Assembly (NCBI RefSeq): GCF_030246845.1
Contig: NZ_CP126889.1
Span: 682,001-746,000, forward strand
Origin: Enhydrobacter sp.
Lineage (GTDB): Bacteria; Pseudomonadota; Alphaproteobacteria; Reyranellales; Reyranellaceae
Reading direction: 5' to 3'
Length of the DNA stretch: 64,000 nucleotides
In this document: positions 36,546 through 47,190 of the stretch, one piece after another
Position numbering within the stretch: the first letter of the stretch is position 1
Layout: every line of letters starts with the position of its first letter
Notes under the pieces: model-generated
The model's database searches: none
What the model was told of the DNA's origin: nothing
Seen by the model: the letters and a program-made list of their open reading frames with translations, nothing else
Translations under genes and position numbers: made by a program

Positions 36546-36573
36546 GTAATCCGGTACCGAATTACAAAATTAC
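36546..36573. promoter_or_regulatory. ATTAC half-site cluster upstream of boxC
   Basis: Three copies of ATTAC occur within 28 bases: one inverted (GTAAT, 36546-36550) and two direct (36561-36565, 36569-36573). The first two form GTAAT-N10-ATTAC, whose centre CGGTACCG is itself palindromic. The site is 18 bases before the boxC ATG, a good place for an operator; the binding protein is unknown, and no BoxR-like gene is seen nearby. Confidence 0.5.
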
Positions 36574-36590
36574 GAAATGTAGGGAACGCC

Positions 36591-38255
36591 ATGGCCGACG
36601 TCGCGCCCATCGACTTCCGCACTTCGCCCGACCGCTACCAGCACTGGAAGCTCGCCCTGGAGAACGGCGTCGCCTATCTCACCATGGACGTGAACGAGGA
36701 CGCGGGCCTTCGGCCCGGCTACAAGCTCAAGCTCAATTCCTACGATCTCGGCGTCGATATCGAGCTCGCTGATGCCGTCCAGCGCCTGCGCTTCGAACAT
36801 CCCGAGATCGGCGCCGTGGTGATCCGCAGCCAGCGCGATCGCATCTTCTGCTCCGGCGCCAATATCAACATGCTGGGGCTCTCCAGCCACGACCACAAGG
36901 TGAACTTCTGCAAGTTCACCAACGAGACGCGGCTTGCGATCGAGGACGCGACCGAGAACTCCGGCCAGCGCTATATCTGCTCGATCAACGGCATCGCCGC
37001 GGGCGGCGGCTACGAGCTGGCGCTCGCCTGCGAGCAGATCCTGCTGGCGGACGACGGCTCGAGCGCGGTATCGCTGCCGGAGCTGCCGCTGCTCGCCGTG
37101 CTGCCCGGCACGGGCGGCCTGACCCGCCTCGTCGACAAGCGCCTGGTGCGTCGCGACCTCGCCGACTTCTTCTGCACCACTGCCGAGGGCGTGCGCGGCA
37201 AACGCGCCCGCGACTGGCGGCTGGTCGACAGGCTGATCCCGCCCAGCAAGCTCGTCGACGAGACGAAGAAGATCGCCGAGGAGGTCGCGGCCAAGTCCCG
37301 TCGCCCGACGGATGCCCGGGGCATCATGCTGCCGACCGTCGAGCGCACTATCGAGGGCGATACGATCCGCTACCCCCATCTCGCCGTCGAGATCGATCGT
37401 GACCGACGCGCGGCGCATTTCCGCATCAACGGTCCGGCGAGGGCAGCGGCTGCCCATGCGGCCGGCATCCAGACCGAAGGCGCCGCCTTCTGGCCACTCG
37501 CCCTCGCCCGTGCGCTCGACGACGCGGTGATGCATCTCAGGCTGAACGAGACCGAGATCGGCACGTGGGTGCTGCACAGCCAGGGCGATCCGGCGCAGGT
37601 CGAGGCCTACGATGCGCTGCTCGCGCGGGAGGCCTCGAACTGGCTGGTGCGCGAGATCGTTCTGTACTGGAAACGCACGCTCAAGCGGCTCGATGTGAGC
37701 TCGCGCAGCCTGATCGCGCTGGTGGAGCCCGGCTCGTGCTTCGTCGGCACCCTGTTCGAGCTCGTACTGGCGGCCGATCGTTCCTACATGCTGGAGGGCA
37801 CGTTCGAGGGCTCGAACCTGCCGGAAGCCGAAGTGAGGCTCACGCCGATGAATTTCGGGCCCTATCCGATGGGCAACGGCCTGACGCGCCTGGCGACGCG
37901 ATTCTTGGCCGAGCCCGACCACGTCGGCGAGCTGAAGGAAGAGATCGGCGAGGCGATCGACGCGGAGACAGCAAACCAGCTCGGCCTCGTCACCTTCACG
38001 CCCGACGACATCGACTGGGAAGACGAGGTGCGGCTTGCCGTCGAGGAACGCGCAGGTTTCTCGCCGGACGGGCTGATCGGCATGGAGGCGAACCTGCGCT
38101 TTGCCGGGCCGGAGACCCTGGAGACCAAGATCTTCGCCCGCCTCTCGGCCTGGCAGAACTGGATCTTCCAGCGCCCCAACGCCACCGGCCCGGAGGGGGC
38201 GTTGAAACTCTACGGCACGGGCAAGCAGAGCAAGTACGACCGCAAGCGCGCCTGA
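36591..38255 (+). CDS. boxC: Benzoyl-CoA-dihydrodiol lyase (2,3-epoxybenzoyl-CoA dihydrolase), BoxC
   Basis: A 554-residue double-crotonase protein. The N-terminal crotonase half includes RIFCSGANINMLGLSSHDHK and INGIAAGGGYELALACEQIL; the second half includes LVEPGSCFVGTLFELVLAAD. The hallmark length and the sequence FWPLALARALDDAVMHLRLN match BoxC, which opens and cleaves 2,3-epoxybenzoyl-CoA to 3,4-dehydroadipyl-CoA semialdehyde and formate in the aerobic CoA pathway. It is the first gene of the cluster, behind an AGGGAA site, with boxB 23 bases downstream. Confidence 0.95.
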   Translation: MADVAPIDFRTSPDRYQHWKLALENGVAYLTMDVNEDAGLRPGYKLKLNSYDLGVDIELADAVQRLRFEHPEIGAVVIRSQRDRIFCSGANINMLGLSSHDHKVNFCKFTNETRLAIEDATENSGQRYICSINGIAAGGGYELALACEQILLADDGSSAVSLPELPLLAVLPGTGGLTRLVDKRLVRRDLADFFCTTAEGVRGKRARDWRLVDRLIPPSKLVDETKKIAEEVAAKSRRPTDARGIMLPTVERTIEGDTIRYPHLAVEIDRDRRAAHFRINGPARAAAAHAAGIQTEGAAFWPLALARALDDAVMHLRLNETEIGTWVLHSQGDPAQVEAYDALLAREASNWLVREIVLYWKRTLKRLDVSSRSLIALVEPGSCFVGTLFELVLAADRSYMLEGTFEGSNLPEAEVRLTPMNFGPYPMGNGLTRLATRFLAEPDHVGELKEEIGEAIDAETANQLGLVTFTPDDIDWEDEVRLAVEERAGFSPDGLIGMEANLRFAGPETLETKIFARLSAWQNWIFQRPNATGPEGALKLYGTGKQSKYDRKRA

Positions 38256-38278
38256 TCGGCGCACTCGAGGAGGCGATC

Positions 38279-39697
38279 ATGGCCATCGACTACACCCAGC
38301 TCATTCCCAACAACGTCGACCTAGCGAGCGACCGGCGCCTGCAGCGCGCGCTCGAGAACTGGCAGCCGCGCTTCCGCGACTGGTGGAAGGACATGGGGCC
38401 GGACGGCACCGCGAACTTCGACGTCTACCTGCGTACCGCGGTCTCGGTCGACGCCAACGGCTGGGCAAATTTTGGCCACGTGAAGATGCCGGACTATCGC
38501 TGGGGCATCTTCCTCGCGGGCCAGGATCCCGAGCGCAAGATCGCCTTCGGCGACAACAAGGGCCAGCCGGCCTGGCAGGAGGTCCCGGGCGAGCTGCGCT
38601 CGACCCTGCGCCGCCTGATCGTGACACAGGGCGACACCGAACCCGCTTCGGTCGAACAGCAGCGCCAGCTCGGCAAGACGGCACCCTCGCTCTACGACCT
38701 GCGCAATCTCTTCCAGATCAATGTCGAGGAAGGCCGGCACCTGTGGGCGATGGTCTACCTGCTGCACGCCTATTTCGGCCGCGACGGGCGCGAGGAGGCC
38801 GAGGCGCTGCTGGAACGCCATTCCGGCGATCCCGACAAGCCGCGCATCCTCGGCGCCTTCAACGAGAAGACGCCGGACTGGCTCTCCTTCTTCATGTTCA
38901 CCTTCTTCACCGACCGGGACGGCAAATACCAGCTCGCCTCGCTCGCCGAGTCGGGCTTCGACCCCCTGTCGCGCTCCTGCCGCTTCATGCTGACGGAAGA
39001 GGCGCATCACATGTTCGTGGGCGAGAGCGGCGTCATGCGCATCGTCGAGCGCACCTGCCAGCTCATGAAGGAGCACAAGACCGACGATGTGCGTGCACTG
39101 GGCGCGATCGATCTGCCGACGATGCAGAAATACCTCAACTTCCACTTCTCGGTGTCGCTCGACCTGTTCGGGCAGGAGGCTTCGACCAACGCCGCCAACT
39201 ACTACACCATGGGCGTGAAGGGCCGTTTCCTCGAGACGCGCATCGACGACGACCATCTGCTGACCGGGTCGTCGTACGAGATCGAGACGGTCGAGGACGG
39301 CCGGATCGTGAAGAAGGCGGTGCCGGCCCTGCAGGCACTCAACGAGCGCCTGCGCCAGGACTATGTCGAGGATTGCGCGCGCGGGGTGCTGCGCTGGAAC
39401 AAGGTCATCGAGAAGGCCGGCATCGACTTCGAGTTCAAGCTGCCGCACCGCGGCTTCGATCGCCACATCGGTGCCTTCGCGGGCCTTCGCATCTCGCCCG
39501 ACGGCCGGATGCTGAGCGAGGCCGAGTGGCAGGCCAACGAGGGCAAGTGGCTGCCGACCGCGGAGGATCGGGCCTATGTCACGTCGCTGATGGGATCCGC
39601 CGTCATCGAGCCCGGCAAGTTCGCCCACTGGATCGCGCCGCCGGCGCGCGGCATCAACGGCCAGCCGTTGGATTTCGAGTACGTGCGGTTCAACTGA
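38279..39697 (+). CDS. boxB: Benzoyl-CoA 2,3-epoxidase subunit B, BoxB
   Basis: A 472-residue diiron protein that epoxidises the ring of benzoyl-CoA with oxygen. Probable iron ligands are Glu121, Glu151 and His154 (VEEGRHLW), Asp212, Glu241 and His244 (TEEAHHMF), one residue offset from the set known for Azoarcus evansii BoxB. Length is normal. The ATG at 38279 follows boxC by 23 bases with a GAGGAGG site; the longer frame from 37565 is boxC antisense-like read-through. The electron-donating partner BoxA is not encoded beside it, which is unusual. Confidence 0.96.
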   Translation: MAIDYTQLIPNNVDLASDRRLQRALENWQPRFRDWWKDMGPDGTANFDVYLRTAVSVDANGWANFGHVKMPDYRWGIFLAGQDPERKIAFGDNKGQPAWQEVPGELRSTLRRLIVTQGDTEPASVEQQRQLGKTAPSLYDLRNLFQINVEEGRHLWAMVYLLHAYFGRDGREEAEALLERHSGDPDKPRILGAFNEKTPDWLSFFMFTFFTDRDGKYQLASLAESGFDPLSRSCRFMLTEEAHHMFVGESGVMRIVERTCQLMKEHKTDDVRALGAIDLPTMQKYLNFHFSVSLDLFGQEASTNAANYYTMGVKGRFLETRIDDDHLLTGSSYEIETVEDGRIVKKAVPALQALNERLRQDYVEDCARGVLRWNKVIEKAGIDFEFKLPHRGFDRHIGAFAGLRISPDGRMLSEAEWQANEGKWLPTAEDRAYVTSLMGSAVIEPGKFAHWIAPPARGINGQPLDFEYVRFN

Positions 39698-39734
39698 CGT
39701 CTTATAATCATTCGACTGGGAGGAAGACGTCGGG

Positions 39735-41288
<1,554 letters not shown>

Positions 41289-41368
41289 CGGCGCCGGTTA
41301 TTACACTCGGGATGACATCGATCCCGTTTTCGGCTTCTATAAGATCAACGAAACAGGGAGTGGGATAT

Positions 41369-42550
41369 ATGAAGAGCACGTTGTTGGGTGCTGCAACGGT
41401 CGCGACGATCCTGGGGCTCGGCCTGCCGGCGGTGCAGGCGCAGCAGAGCGTCAAGATCGGATTCATCAGCACTTTTTCCGGCCCGCAGGCGGCGATCGGC
41501 GAGGACATGCGCCGGTCGGTCGACCTCGCCGTCGAGCATCTCGGCGGCAAGATGGCCGGCGAGCCGATCGAGATCGTTTATGAGGACGACCAGTTCAAGC
41601 CCGATGTTGGCAAGCAGAAATCGGAGAAGCTTGTCCAGCAGGACAAGGTCGATTTCGTGTCGGGCTATATCTGGTCCAACGTGCTGCTCGCCTCGCTCAA
41701 GACGGTAGTCGACGAGGGCGACACGATCCTGATCGGCGCCAATGCCGGCCCGTCGCAGATCGCGGGCCCGCTCTGCAACAAGAACTTCTTCTCCACCTCG
41801 TGGCAGAACGACCAGACGCCGATGGCGATGGGCGAGTACCTGAACAAGAAGGGGGTGAAGAACCTCTACCTGATGGGCCCCAACTATGCCGCCGGCAAGG
41901 ACATGCTGGCCGGCCTGAAGCTCACCTACAAGGGCAAGATCGTCGGCGAGGACTATACGAAGTGGCCCGGCCAGCTCGACTTCTCGGCCGAGCTCGCCAA
42001 GATCGCGCAGGTGAAGCCGGAGGGCATCTTCATCTTCTATCCCGGCGCGCACGGCGTGCAGTTCCTGAAGCAGTATGTGCAGGCGGGCCTCAACAAGTCG
42101 ATTCCGCTCTACCAGGTGTTCTCGATCGATGCGATCACCCTGCCGCAGCAGGGCGAGCTGGCGCTCGGCACGCTGGGAGCGCAGGAGTGGGTCAACGATC
42201 TGCCGAACGAGCAGAACAAGCGTTATGTCGCCGACTTCAAGAAGAAGTACGGCGTCTACCCTTCCTACTACGGCGCGCAGAGCTACGACGCGATCATGCT
42301 GATCGACTCCGCGGTCGAGGCCCTGAAGGGGAACCTGAAGGACAAGGACAAGGTCCGTGCCGAGATCATGAAGGCCAACTTCAAGTCGCTGCGCGGCGGT
42401 TTCAAGTTCAACACCAACCACTTCCCGATCCAGAACTTCTACATCCAGGAGACGGTGAAGGACGCCGACGGCAAGATGACCGTGAAGACCATCGCCACCG
42501 CGATCACCGACGGCAAGGATCCGTACTACGAGAAGTGCTCGATGAAGTGA
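41369..42550 (+). CDS. ABC transporter binding protein, probable aromatic acid/LivK-type
   Basis: A 393-residue periplasmic binding protein. Signal peptide TLLGAATVATILGLGLPAVQ is followed by KIGFISTFSGPQAAIGEDMR, typical of type I LivK-like proteins. The ATG at 41369 has an AGGGAG site; an in-frame GTG four codons earlier is possible. The position behind the benzoate-CoA ligase suggests that it captures benzoate or a precursor; related proteins near aromatic genes in Rhodopseudomonas bind benzoate derivatives. It is the first gene of a complete five-gene Liv-type transporter. A palindromic repeat follows before the permease. Confidence 0.9.
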   Translation: MKSTLLGAATVATILGLGLPAVQAQQSVKIGFISTFSGPQAAIGEDMRRSVDLAVEHLGGKMAGEPIEIVYEDDQFKPDVGKQKSEKLVQQDKVDFVSGYIWSNVLLASLKTVVDEGDTILIGANAGPSQIAGPLCNKNFFSTSWQNDQTPMAMGEYLNKKGVKNLYLMGPNYAAGKDMLAGLKLTYKGKIVGEDYTKWPGQLDFSAELAKIAQVKPEGIFIFYPGAHGVQFLKQYVQAGLNKSIPLYQVFSIDAITLPQQGELALGTLGAQEWVNDLPNEQNKRYVADFKKKYGVYPSYYGAQSYDAIMLIDSAVEALKGNLKDKDKVRAEIMKANFKSLRGGFKFNTNHFPIQNFYIQETVKDADGKMTVKTIATAITDGKDPYYEKCSMK

Positions 42551-42573
42551 CCGTGGCGCCGGCCGGCGCCATC

Positions 42574-42640
42574 GTCGTTCCGAGTGCCGCGAGGGACCCC
42601 TGAGGCACCCGAGGATCCCTCGCCTTCGACCCGGCATGAC
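42574..42640. repeat. Degenerate palindromic repeat between binding protein and permease
   Basis: Two inexact inverted arms of about 27-30 bases (GTCGTTCCGAG ... CGAGGGA, then GGATCCCTCGC ... GGCATGAC) with a 10-base loop, closely related to the element at 48236-48308. A stem-loop would form in the transcript between the binding-protein and permease genes. Confidence 0.65.
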
Positions 42641-42669
42641 GCCAAGGCTGCGGCATCGACTGAGGAAAT

Positions 42670-43584
42670 GTGGACTACCTCCTGATCCAGATGCTGAACG
42701 GCGTGCAGCTCGGGCTGCTGATGTTCCTGCTGGCCGCCGGTCTCACGCTCACCTTCGGCATCATGGACCTCGTGAACCTGGCGCACGGCTCGCTCTACAT
42801 GATGGGCGCCTATTTCGCCTGGACGCTGATCGGTCTCACCGACTCGTTCATGCTGGGCACCCTTCTCGCCCTGCCCGCCTGCTTCCTGCTGGGCGTGATC
42901 GTTGAAATCGTGGTGGCGCGGCGACTTTATGCCCGCGATCATCTCGACCAGGTGCTGGCGACCTTCGGCCTGATCCTGTTCTTCAACGAGCTGGTGCGCG
43001 CGATCTGGGGTCCCGAGGGCCGCAGCATCGCGGTGCCGGCGTTCCTCAACCGCACCGTCAACGTCCTGCCCGGCGTGCCCTATCCCGCCTATCGCTTCGC
43101 CCTCATCGTGGCCGGCGTGGCGGTGGCGATCCTGCTCGCCTGGCTGGTGGCGCGCACCCGGCTCGGCATGCTGATCCGCGCCGGCGCCTCGAACCGCCGG
43201 ATGATCGCCGCCCTCGGCGTCAATATCGAGCTGCTGTTCAGCCTGGTGTTCGGTCTCGGCGCCGTCTTCGCCGGGCTCGCCGGCCTGATGGCCGCGCCCA
43301 TCGCGTCGGTCAAGATCGGCATGGGCGACGACATCCTGATCGTCGCCTTCGTGATCATCGTGATCGGCGGCATCGGCTCGATCAAGGGCGCCTTCGTCGC
43401 CGCCATGGTGGTGGGTCAGATCGACATCGTCGGCCGCGCCTTCCTGCCCGATCTCCTGAAGACGTTCATGGGAGCCGCCAGTGCCTCCGCCGCCGCACCC
43501 GCCATCTCGCAGGTCCTGATCTACGTCGTCATGGCCGCGGTCCTGGTCTGGCGTCCCACCGGCCTGTTCGGGCAGCGGGGCTAG
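42670..43584 (+). CDS. livH: Liv-type ABC transporter permease (LivH-like), aromatic cluster
   Basis: A 304-residue permease with helices typical of LivH: LGLLMFLLAAGLTLTFGIMD, VNLAHGSLYMMG and ILIVAFVIIVIGGIGSIKGA. The start is GTG at 42670, where the coding pattern begins; an ATG two bases earlier is in another frame. The stop is followed immediately by the LivM ATG. It is the first of the membrane components downstream of the benzoate-type binding protein. Confidence 0.9.
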   Translation: MDYLLIQMLNGVQLGLLMFLLAAGLTLTFGIMDLVNLAHGSLYMMGAYFAWTLIGLTDSFMLGTLLALPACFLLGVIVEIVVARRLYARDHLDQVLATFGLILFFNELVRAIWGPEGRSIAVPAFLNRTVNVLPGVPYPAYRFALIVAGVAVAILLAWLVARTRLGMLIRAGASNRRMIAALGVNIELLFSLVFGLGAVFAGLAGLMAAPIASVKIGMGDDILIVAFVIIVIGGIGSIKGAFVAAMVVGQIDIVGRAFLPDLLKTFMGAASASAAAPAISQVLIYVVMAAVLVWRPTGLFGQRG

Positions 43585-44565
43585 ATGACCGCCGGTCCGC
43601 TCTCGGCCTTGCGCACGCCGCGTGGCCTCGTCACGGCGGTCGCCCTGCTGGTGCTCGCCGTCCTGCCGCTCCTCACGCACGCTTTCGACCAGCGCTACCT
43701 GCTGTCGGTCGGCAACCGCATCGTCATCTGGGCGATCGCCGCGGCGAGCCTCAACATGATCCTGGGATACGCCGGCCTGGTGAGCTTCGGCCACGCGGCA
43801 TTTCTCGGCATCGGCGGCTATGCGGTCGGCATCCTCTCGGCCGAGGGCTTCGAGAGCGGCTGGCTGCAGTGGCCCGTTGCCGTCCTGGTAGCGGTCGCCT
43901 GGGCGGCGCTGATCGGCGCGCTGTCGCTCAGGACCCGCGGCGTCTACTTCATCATGATCACGCTCGCCTTCGCACAGCTCGTCTACTATCTTAGCTCCGG
44001 CCTCGCGGCCTATGGCGGCGACGACGGCCTCAACATCAGCCGCAGCCGTTTCCCCGGACTGATCGACCTGCGCGACAAGGCCGCCTTCTACTGGCTCTGC
44101 TTCGCGCTTCTCTGCGCCACGCTCTGGTTTTGCAGCCGGCTCGCTCATTCCCGCTTCGGCTATGTGTTGCGCGGCGCCAGGTCCAACGAGCTGCGCATGG
44201 CGGCGCTCGGCTTTCCCGTCTTCCGCTATCGCCTCGTCGCCTTCGCCATTGCCGGCGCCTTCGGCGCGCTGGCGGGCATCCTGCTCGCCAACGACGGCGC
44301 CTATATCTCGCCCGCCATAATGTCGTGGGTGAAGTCGGGCGACCTCATCGTGATCGTCGTGCTGGGCGGCATCGGCGCACTGTTCGGTCCGCTGTACGGC
44401 GCCATCGCCTTCTTTGCCGTCGAGGAATTCCTGCCGCCGCTGCTCGACCTCCTGCATCGCGGCTGGGGCGAATATTGGCAGATCGTGTTCGGGCCCCTGC
44501 TGGTGGTGATCGCCCTCTATGCCCGCGGCGGGATCGATTCGCTTCTGGGGCTTCGCCATGGCTGA
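43585..44565 (+). CDS. livM: Liv-type ABC transporter permease (LivM-like), aromatic cluster
   Basis: A 326-residue permease with the LivM core NMILGYAGLVSFGHAAFLGI and LSLRTRGVYFIMITLAFAQL, and the EAA-like segment RGARSNELRMAALGFPVFRY. It directly abuts the livH stop and overlaps livG by eight bases. With the ATPases it forms the importer whose ligand, judged by the box genes upstream, is an aromatic acid. Confidence 0.9.
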   Translation: MTAGPLSALRTPRGLVTAVALLVLAVLPLLTHAFDQRYLLSVGNRIVIWAIAAASLNMILGYAGLVSFGHAAFLGIGGYAVGILSAEGFESGWLQWPVAVLVAVAWAALIGALSLRTRGVYFIMITLAFAQLVYYLSSGLAAYGGDDGLNISRSRFPGLIDLRDKAAFYWLCFALLCATLWFCSRLAHSRFGYVLRGARSNELRMAALGFPVFRYRLVAFAIAGAFGALAGILLANDGAYISPAIMSWVKSGDLIVIVVLGGIGALFGPLYGAIAFFAVEEFLPPLLDLLHRGWGEYWQIVFGPLLVVIALYARGGIDSLLGLRHG

Positions 44566-45310
44566 ACCGCTGCTTCGGGCCGAGGCGCTGGTCAAGCGCT
44601 TCGGCGGCCTGGTCGCCACCGACAACGTCATGATCGATGTGATGCCGGGCGAGATCCACGCCCTGATCGGGCCCAATGGCGCCGGCAAGACGACGCTGGT
44701 CGGCCAGCTCACCGGCAACCTGCGGCCCGATTCGGGCACCATCCGCTTCGCTGGCCGCGACGTCACTCGACTTCCCGTCCATGCCCGCGTGCGACTGGGC
44801 ATGGCACGTTCCTTCCAGATCACCTCGGTGCTGCGCGAGTTCACGGTGCTCGACAATGTCGCCCTCGCCGTCCAGGCGCACGATGGCCATTCCTTCCGTT
44901 TCCTGGCCGACGTGCGGCGCGACCGCCGCCTGCGCGATCTCGCCCGGCGCAAGCTCGAGGCGGTCGGCCTCGAGCGGCGCGTCGATGCGCTGGCGTCAAC
45001 GCTGAGCCACGGTGAGCAGCGTCAGCTCGAGATCGCGATGGCGCTCGCGGGCGAGCCCAGGCTTCTGCTGCTCGACGAGCCTATGGCCGGCATGGGGGTC
45101 GAGGAATCGCAGCGCCTGGTCGCGCTGCTGCACCGGCTGAAGCAGCGCTGCGCCATGCTGCTGATCGAGCACGACATGGACGCCGTTTTCGCGCTCGCCG
45201 ACCGCATCACCGTGCTGGTCTATGGACGCGCCATCGCCTCCGGCACCCCTTCCGAGATCCGCAACAGCGCCGAGGTGCGCCAGGCGTATCTCGGCGAGGA
45301 AGCGGCCTGA
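44558..45310 (+). CDS. livG: Liv-type ABC transporter ATPase (LivG-like), aromatic cluster
   Basis: A 250-residue ATPase. Walker A GPNGAGKTT, Q-loop ARSFQITSVL, signature region TLSHGEQRQLEIAMALAG (the usual LivG form of LSxGxQ), Walker B LLLLDEPMAGMGVEES and H-loop LIEHDM are all present. The ATG at 44558 gives a normal N-terminus and an eight-base overlap with livM; the upstream open frame to 44519 adds 13 unlikely residues. Its stop overlaps the livF ATG by one base (TGATG). Confidence 0.92.
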   Translation: MAEPLLRAEALVKRFGGLVATDNVMIDVMPGEIHALIGPNGAGKTTLVGQLTGNLRPDSGTIRFAGRDVTRLPVHARVRLGMARSFQITSVLREFTVLDNVALAVQAHDGHSFRFLADVRRDRRLRDLARRKLEAVGLERRVDALASTLSHGEQRQLEIAMALAGEPRLLLLDEPMAGMGVEESQRLVALLHRLKQRCAMLLIEHDMDAVFALADRITVLVYGRAIASGTPSEIRNSAEVRQAYLGEEAA

Positions 45311-46011
45311 TGCTCCGGGTCCGCGAGCTCACGGGCTTCTACGGCTCGAGCCAGGCCCTGTTCGGCATGGAGTTGTCGGTCGATGCCGGCGAGGTCGTGA
45401 CCCTGATGGGCCGCAACGGCATGGGCAAGACCACCACCGTGCATGCGATCATGGGCCTGCTGCCCCAGCGCCAGGGCTCGATCGAGTTCGAGGGTCATCG
45501 CCTCGACCGGCTGCCGTCCTTCCGCATCGCCCGCCTCGGGCTCGGCCTCGTGCCGGAAGGACGGCAGATCTTCCCCAACCTTTCGGTGCGCGAGAATCTG
45601 GTGGCGGCTTCCGCCAATCGCGGCGGCCGGCGCGAGCCCTGGACGCTCGAGCGCGTGTTCGGACTCTTCCCGCGGCTCGCCGAACGACAGGGCAACCGCG
45701 GCAATCAGCTTTCCGGCGGCGAGCAGCAGATGCTCGCGATCGGCCGCGCCCTGATGACCAATCCGAAGCTCCTGATCCTCGACGAGGCGACGGAGGGTCT
45801 CGCGCCGCTCATCCGCGAGGAGATCTGGGCGTGCCTGCGCCGCCTCAAGACCGAGGGTCAGGCGATCCTGGTGATCGACAAGAATGTCGGCGCCCTGATC
45901 GGCCTCGCCGACCGCCATCACATCGTCGAAAAGGGGCGCGTGGTCTGGGCCGGCAGCTCCCAGGCGCTGGGCCGCGACAGGGCCCTGCAGCACAGATATC
46001 TCGGCGTCTGA
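45310..46011 (+). CDS. livF: Liv-type ABC transporter ATPase (LivF-like), aromatic cluster
   Basis: A 233-residue ATPase with Walker A GRNGMGKTT, the LivF element LGLVPEGRQIFPNLSVRENL, signature LSGGEQQMLAIGRALM, and Walker B LLILDEATEGLAPLIR. The H-loop His is replaced: VIDKNVGALI stands where LVEQN or LVEHN is usual in LivF proteins, as also seen in other LivF (Q or K). It closes the Liv transporter; a polyamine binding-protein gene follows after 95 bases. Confidence 0.92.
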   Translation: MLRVRELTGFYGSSQALFGMELSVDAGEVVTLMGRNGMGKTTTVHAIMGLLPQRQGSIEFEGHRLDRLPSFRIARLGLGLVPEGRQIFPNLSVRENLVAASANRGGRREPWTLERVFGLFPRLAERQGNRGNQLSGGEQQMLAIGRALMTNPKLLILDEATEGLAPLIREEIWACLRRLKTEGQAILVIDKNVGALIGLADRHHIVEKGRVVWAGSSQALGRDRALQHRYLGV

Positions 46012-46106
46012 CGGCGCGGCGACGAAAAGGCGCGGCTGGCGGCCGGCGACGGCTTGCGTTTCACGAGTCACGCCGGAATCATGCGCCCGTTTGTCCGGAG
46101 AACTCG

Positions 46107-47189
46107 ATGCGTCTTGGCCTTCTCGCCTGCCTGCTGATCTTCGCCGCTGGGCCGTCCTTCGCCCAGAAGCAGGTCGACGTCTACAACTGGTCGGACTATA
46201 TCGCCGAGGACCAGCTCAAGACCTTCACCCAGGAAACGGGCATCAAGGTCAACTACACGACCTACGATTCCAACGAGATCCTCGACGCCAAGCTCCGGAC
46301 CGGCCATTCGGGCTACGACATCGTCGTGCCGACGGCGTCGCCCTTCTTCGTGCGCCAGCTCGCGGCCAAGCTCTACCTGCCGCTCGACAAGTCGAGGCTC
46401 GAGAACTGGAGCAATCTCGATCCCAGGATCATGGAGCAGCTCGCCAAGTACGACCCTGGCAACGCGCATGCCATCCCCTGGATGTGGGGCACGGTCGGTA
46501 TCGGCTACAACGTGGCGGCGATCAAGAAGCGAATGGCCGACGCTCCGCTCGACTCGCTCGCCATGATCTTCGATCCGGCGGTCGTGTCGCATTTCGCGGA
46601 CTGCGGCGTCATGGTGCTCGACAGCGCCACCGACGTGCTGCCGGCAGCGTTGAAGTATCTGGGGCTGGATCCCGACTCCAAGCGCACGGCCGATCTGCAG
46701 AAAGCGGCCGACGCGCTCAACGCCGTGCGCCCCTACATCCGCAAGTTCCATTCCTCCGAATACATCAACGCCCTCGCCGGCGGCGATATCTGCCTCGCCT
46801 TCGGCTATTCCGGCGACATCCTGCAGGCGCGCGACCGCGCGGCGAAGGCCGTCGAGAAGCGCGAAATCGCCTATGCCATTCCGCGCGAGGGCGCGATGCT
46901 CTGGATCGACGTTGCGGCGATCCCCAAGGACGCACCGCACCCCGACGAAGCCTACCGGTTCCTCGACTTCATGCTCGATCCGAAGGTCGCGGCGGCCTCG
47001 AGCGCGCTCACCGGCTACGCCAACGGCAATGCTGCGGCCACTGCCCTGCTCGACAAGTCGATCTCGGGCAATCCCGCCGTCTATCCGCCACCTGAGGTGC
47101 GCGCCAAGCTCTACACCATCACCGCCGCCAAGCCGGCCGAGGTGCGCGCGCGCACCCGGCTCTGGACCGCCGTGAAGACCGGACGATGA
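46107..47189 (+). CDS. potF: Polyamine ABC transporter binding protein, PotF-like
   Basis: A 360-residue periplasmic protein with signal peptide RLGLLACLLIFAAGPSFAQ and the spermidine/putrescine pattern VDVYNWSDYIAEDQLKTFTQ, GYDIVVPTASPFFVRQL, and a Trp/Asp-lined site (IPWMWGTVGIGYN, FGYSGDILQARDRA). This matches PotF/PotD putrescine binders rather than the opine-type binding protein at 8330. The ATG at 46107 follows the livF gene by 95 bases with a weak GGAG site. It begins a four-gene PotFGHI-type set. Confidence 0.92.
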   Translation: MRLGLLACLLIFAAGPSFAQKQVDVYNWSDYIAEDQLKTFTQETGIKVNYTTYDSNEILDAKLRTGHSGYDIVVPTASPFFVRQLAAKLYLPLDKSRLENWSNLDPRIMEQLAKYDPGNAHAIPWMWGTVGIGYNVAAIKKRMADAPLDSLAMIFDPAVVSHFADCGVMVLDSATDVLPAALKYLGLDPDSKRTADLQKAADALNAVRPYIRKFHSSEYINALAGGDICLAFGYSGDILQARDRAAKAVEKREIAYAIPREGAMLWIDVAAIPKDAPHPDEAYRFLDFMLDPKVAAASSALTGYANGNAAATALLDKSISGNPAVYPPPEVRAKLYTITAAKPAEVRARTRLWTAVKTGR

Positions 47190-47190
47190 A

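Noticed and set aside
42526..44952. An 808-codon minus-strand frame
   Set aside because: It is antisense to livH, livM and livG, with His/Asp/Arg-rich composition and no domain.
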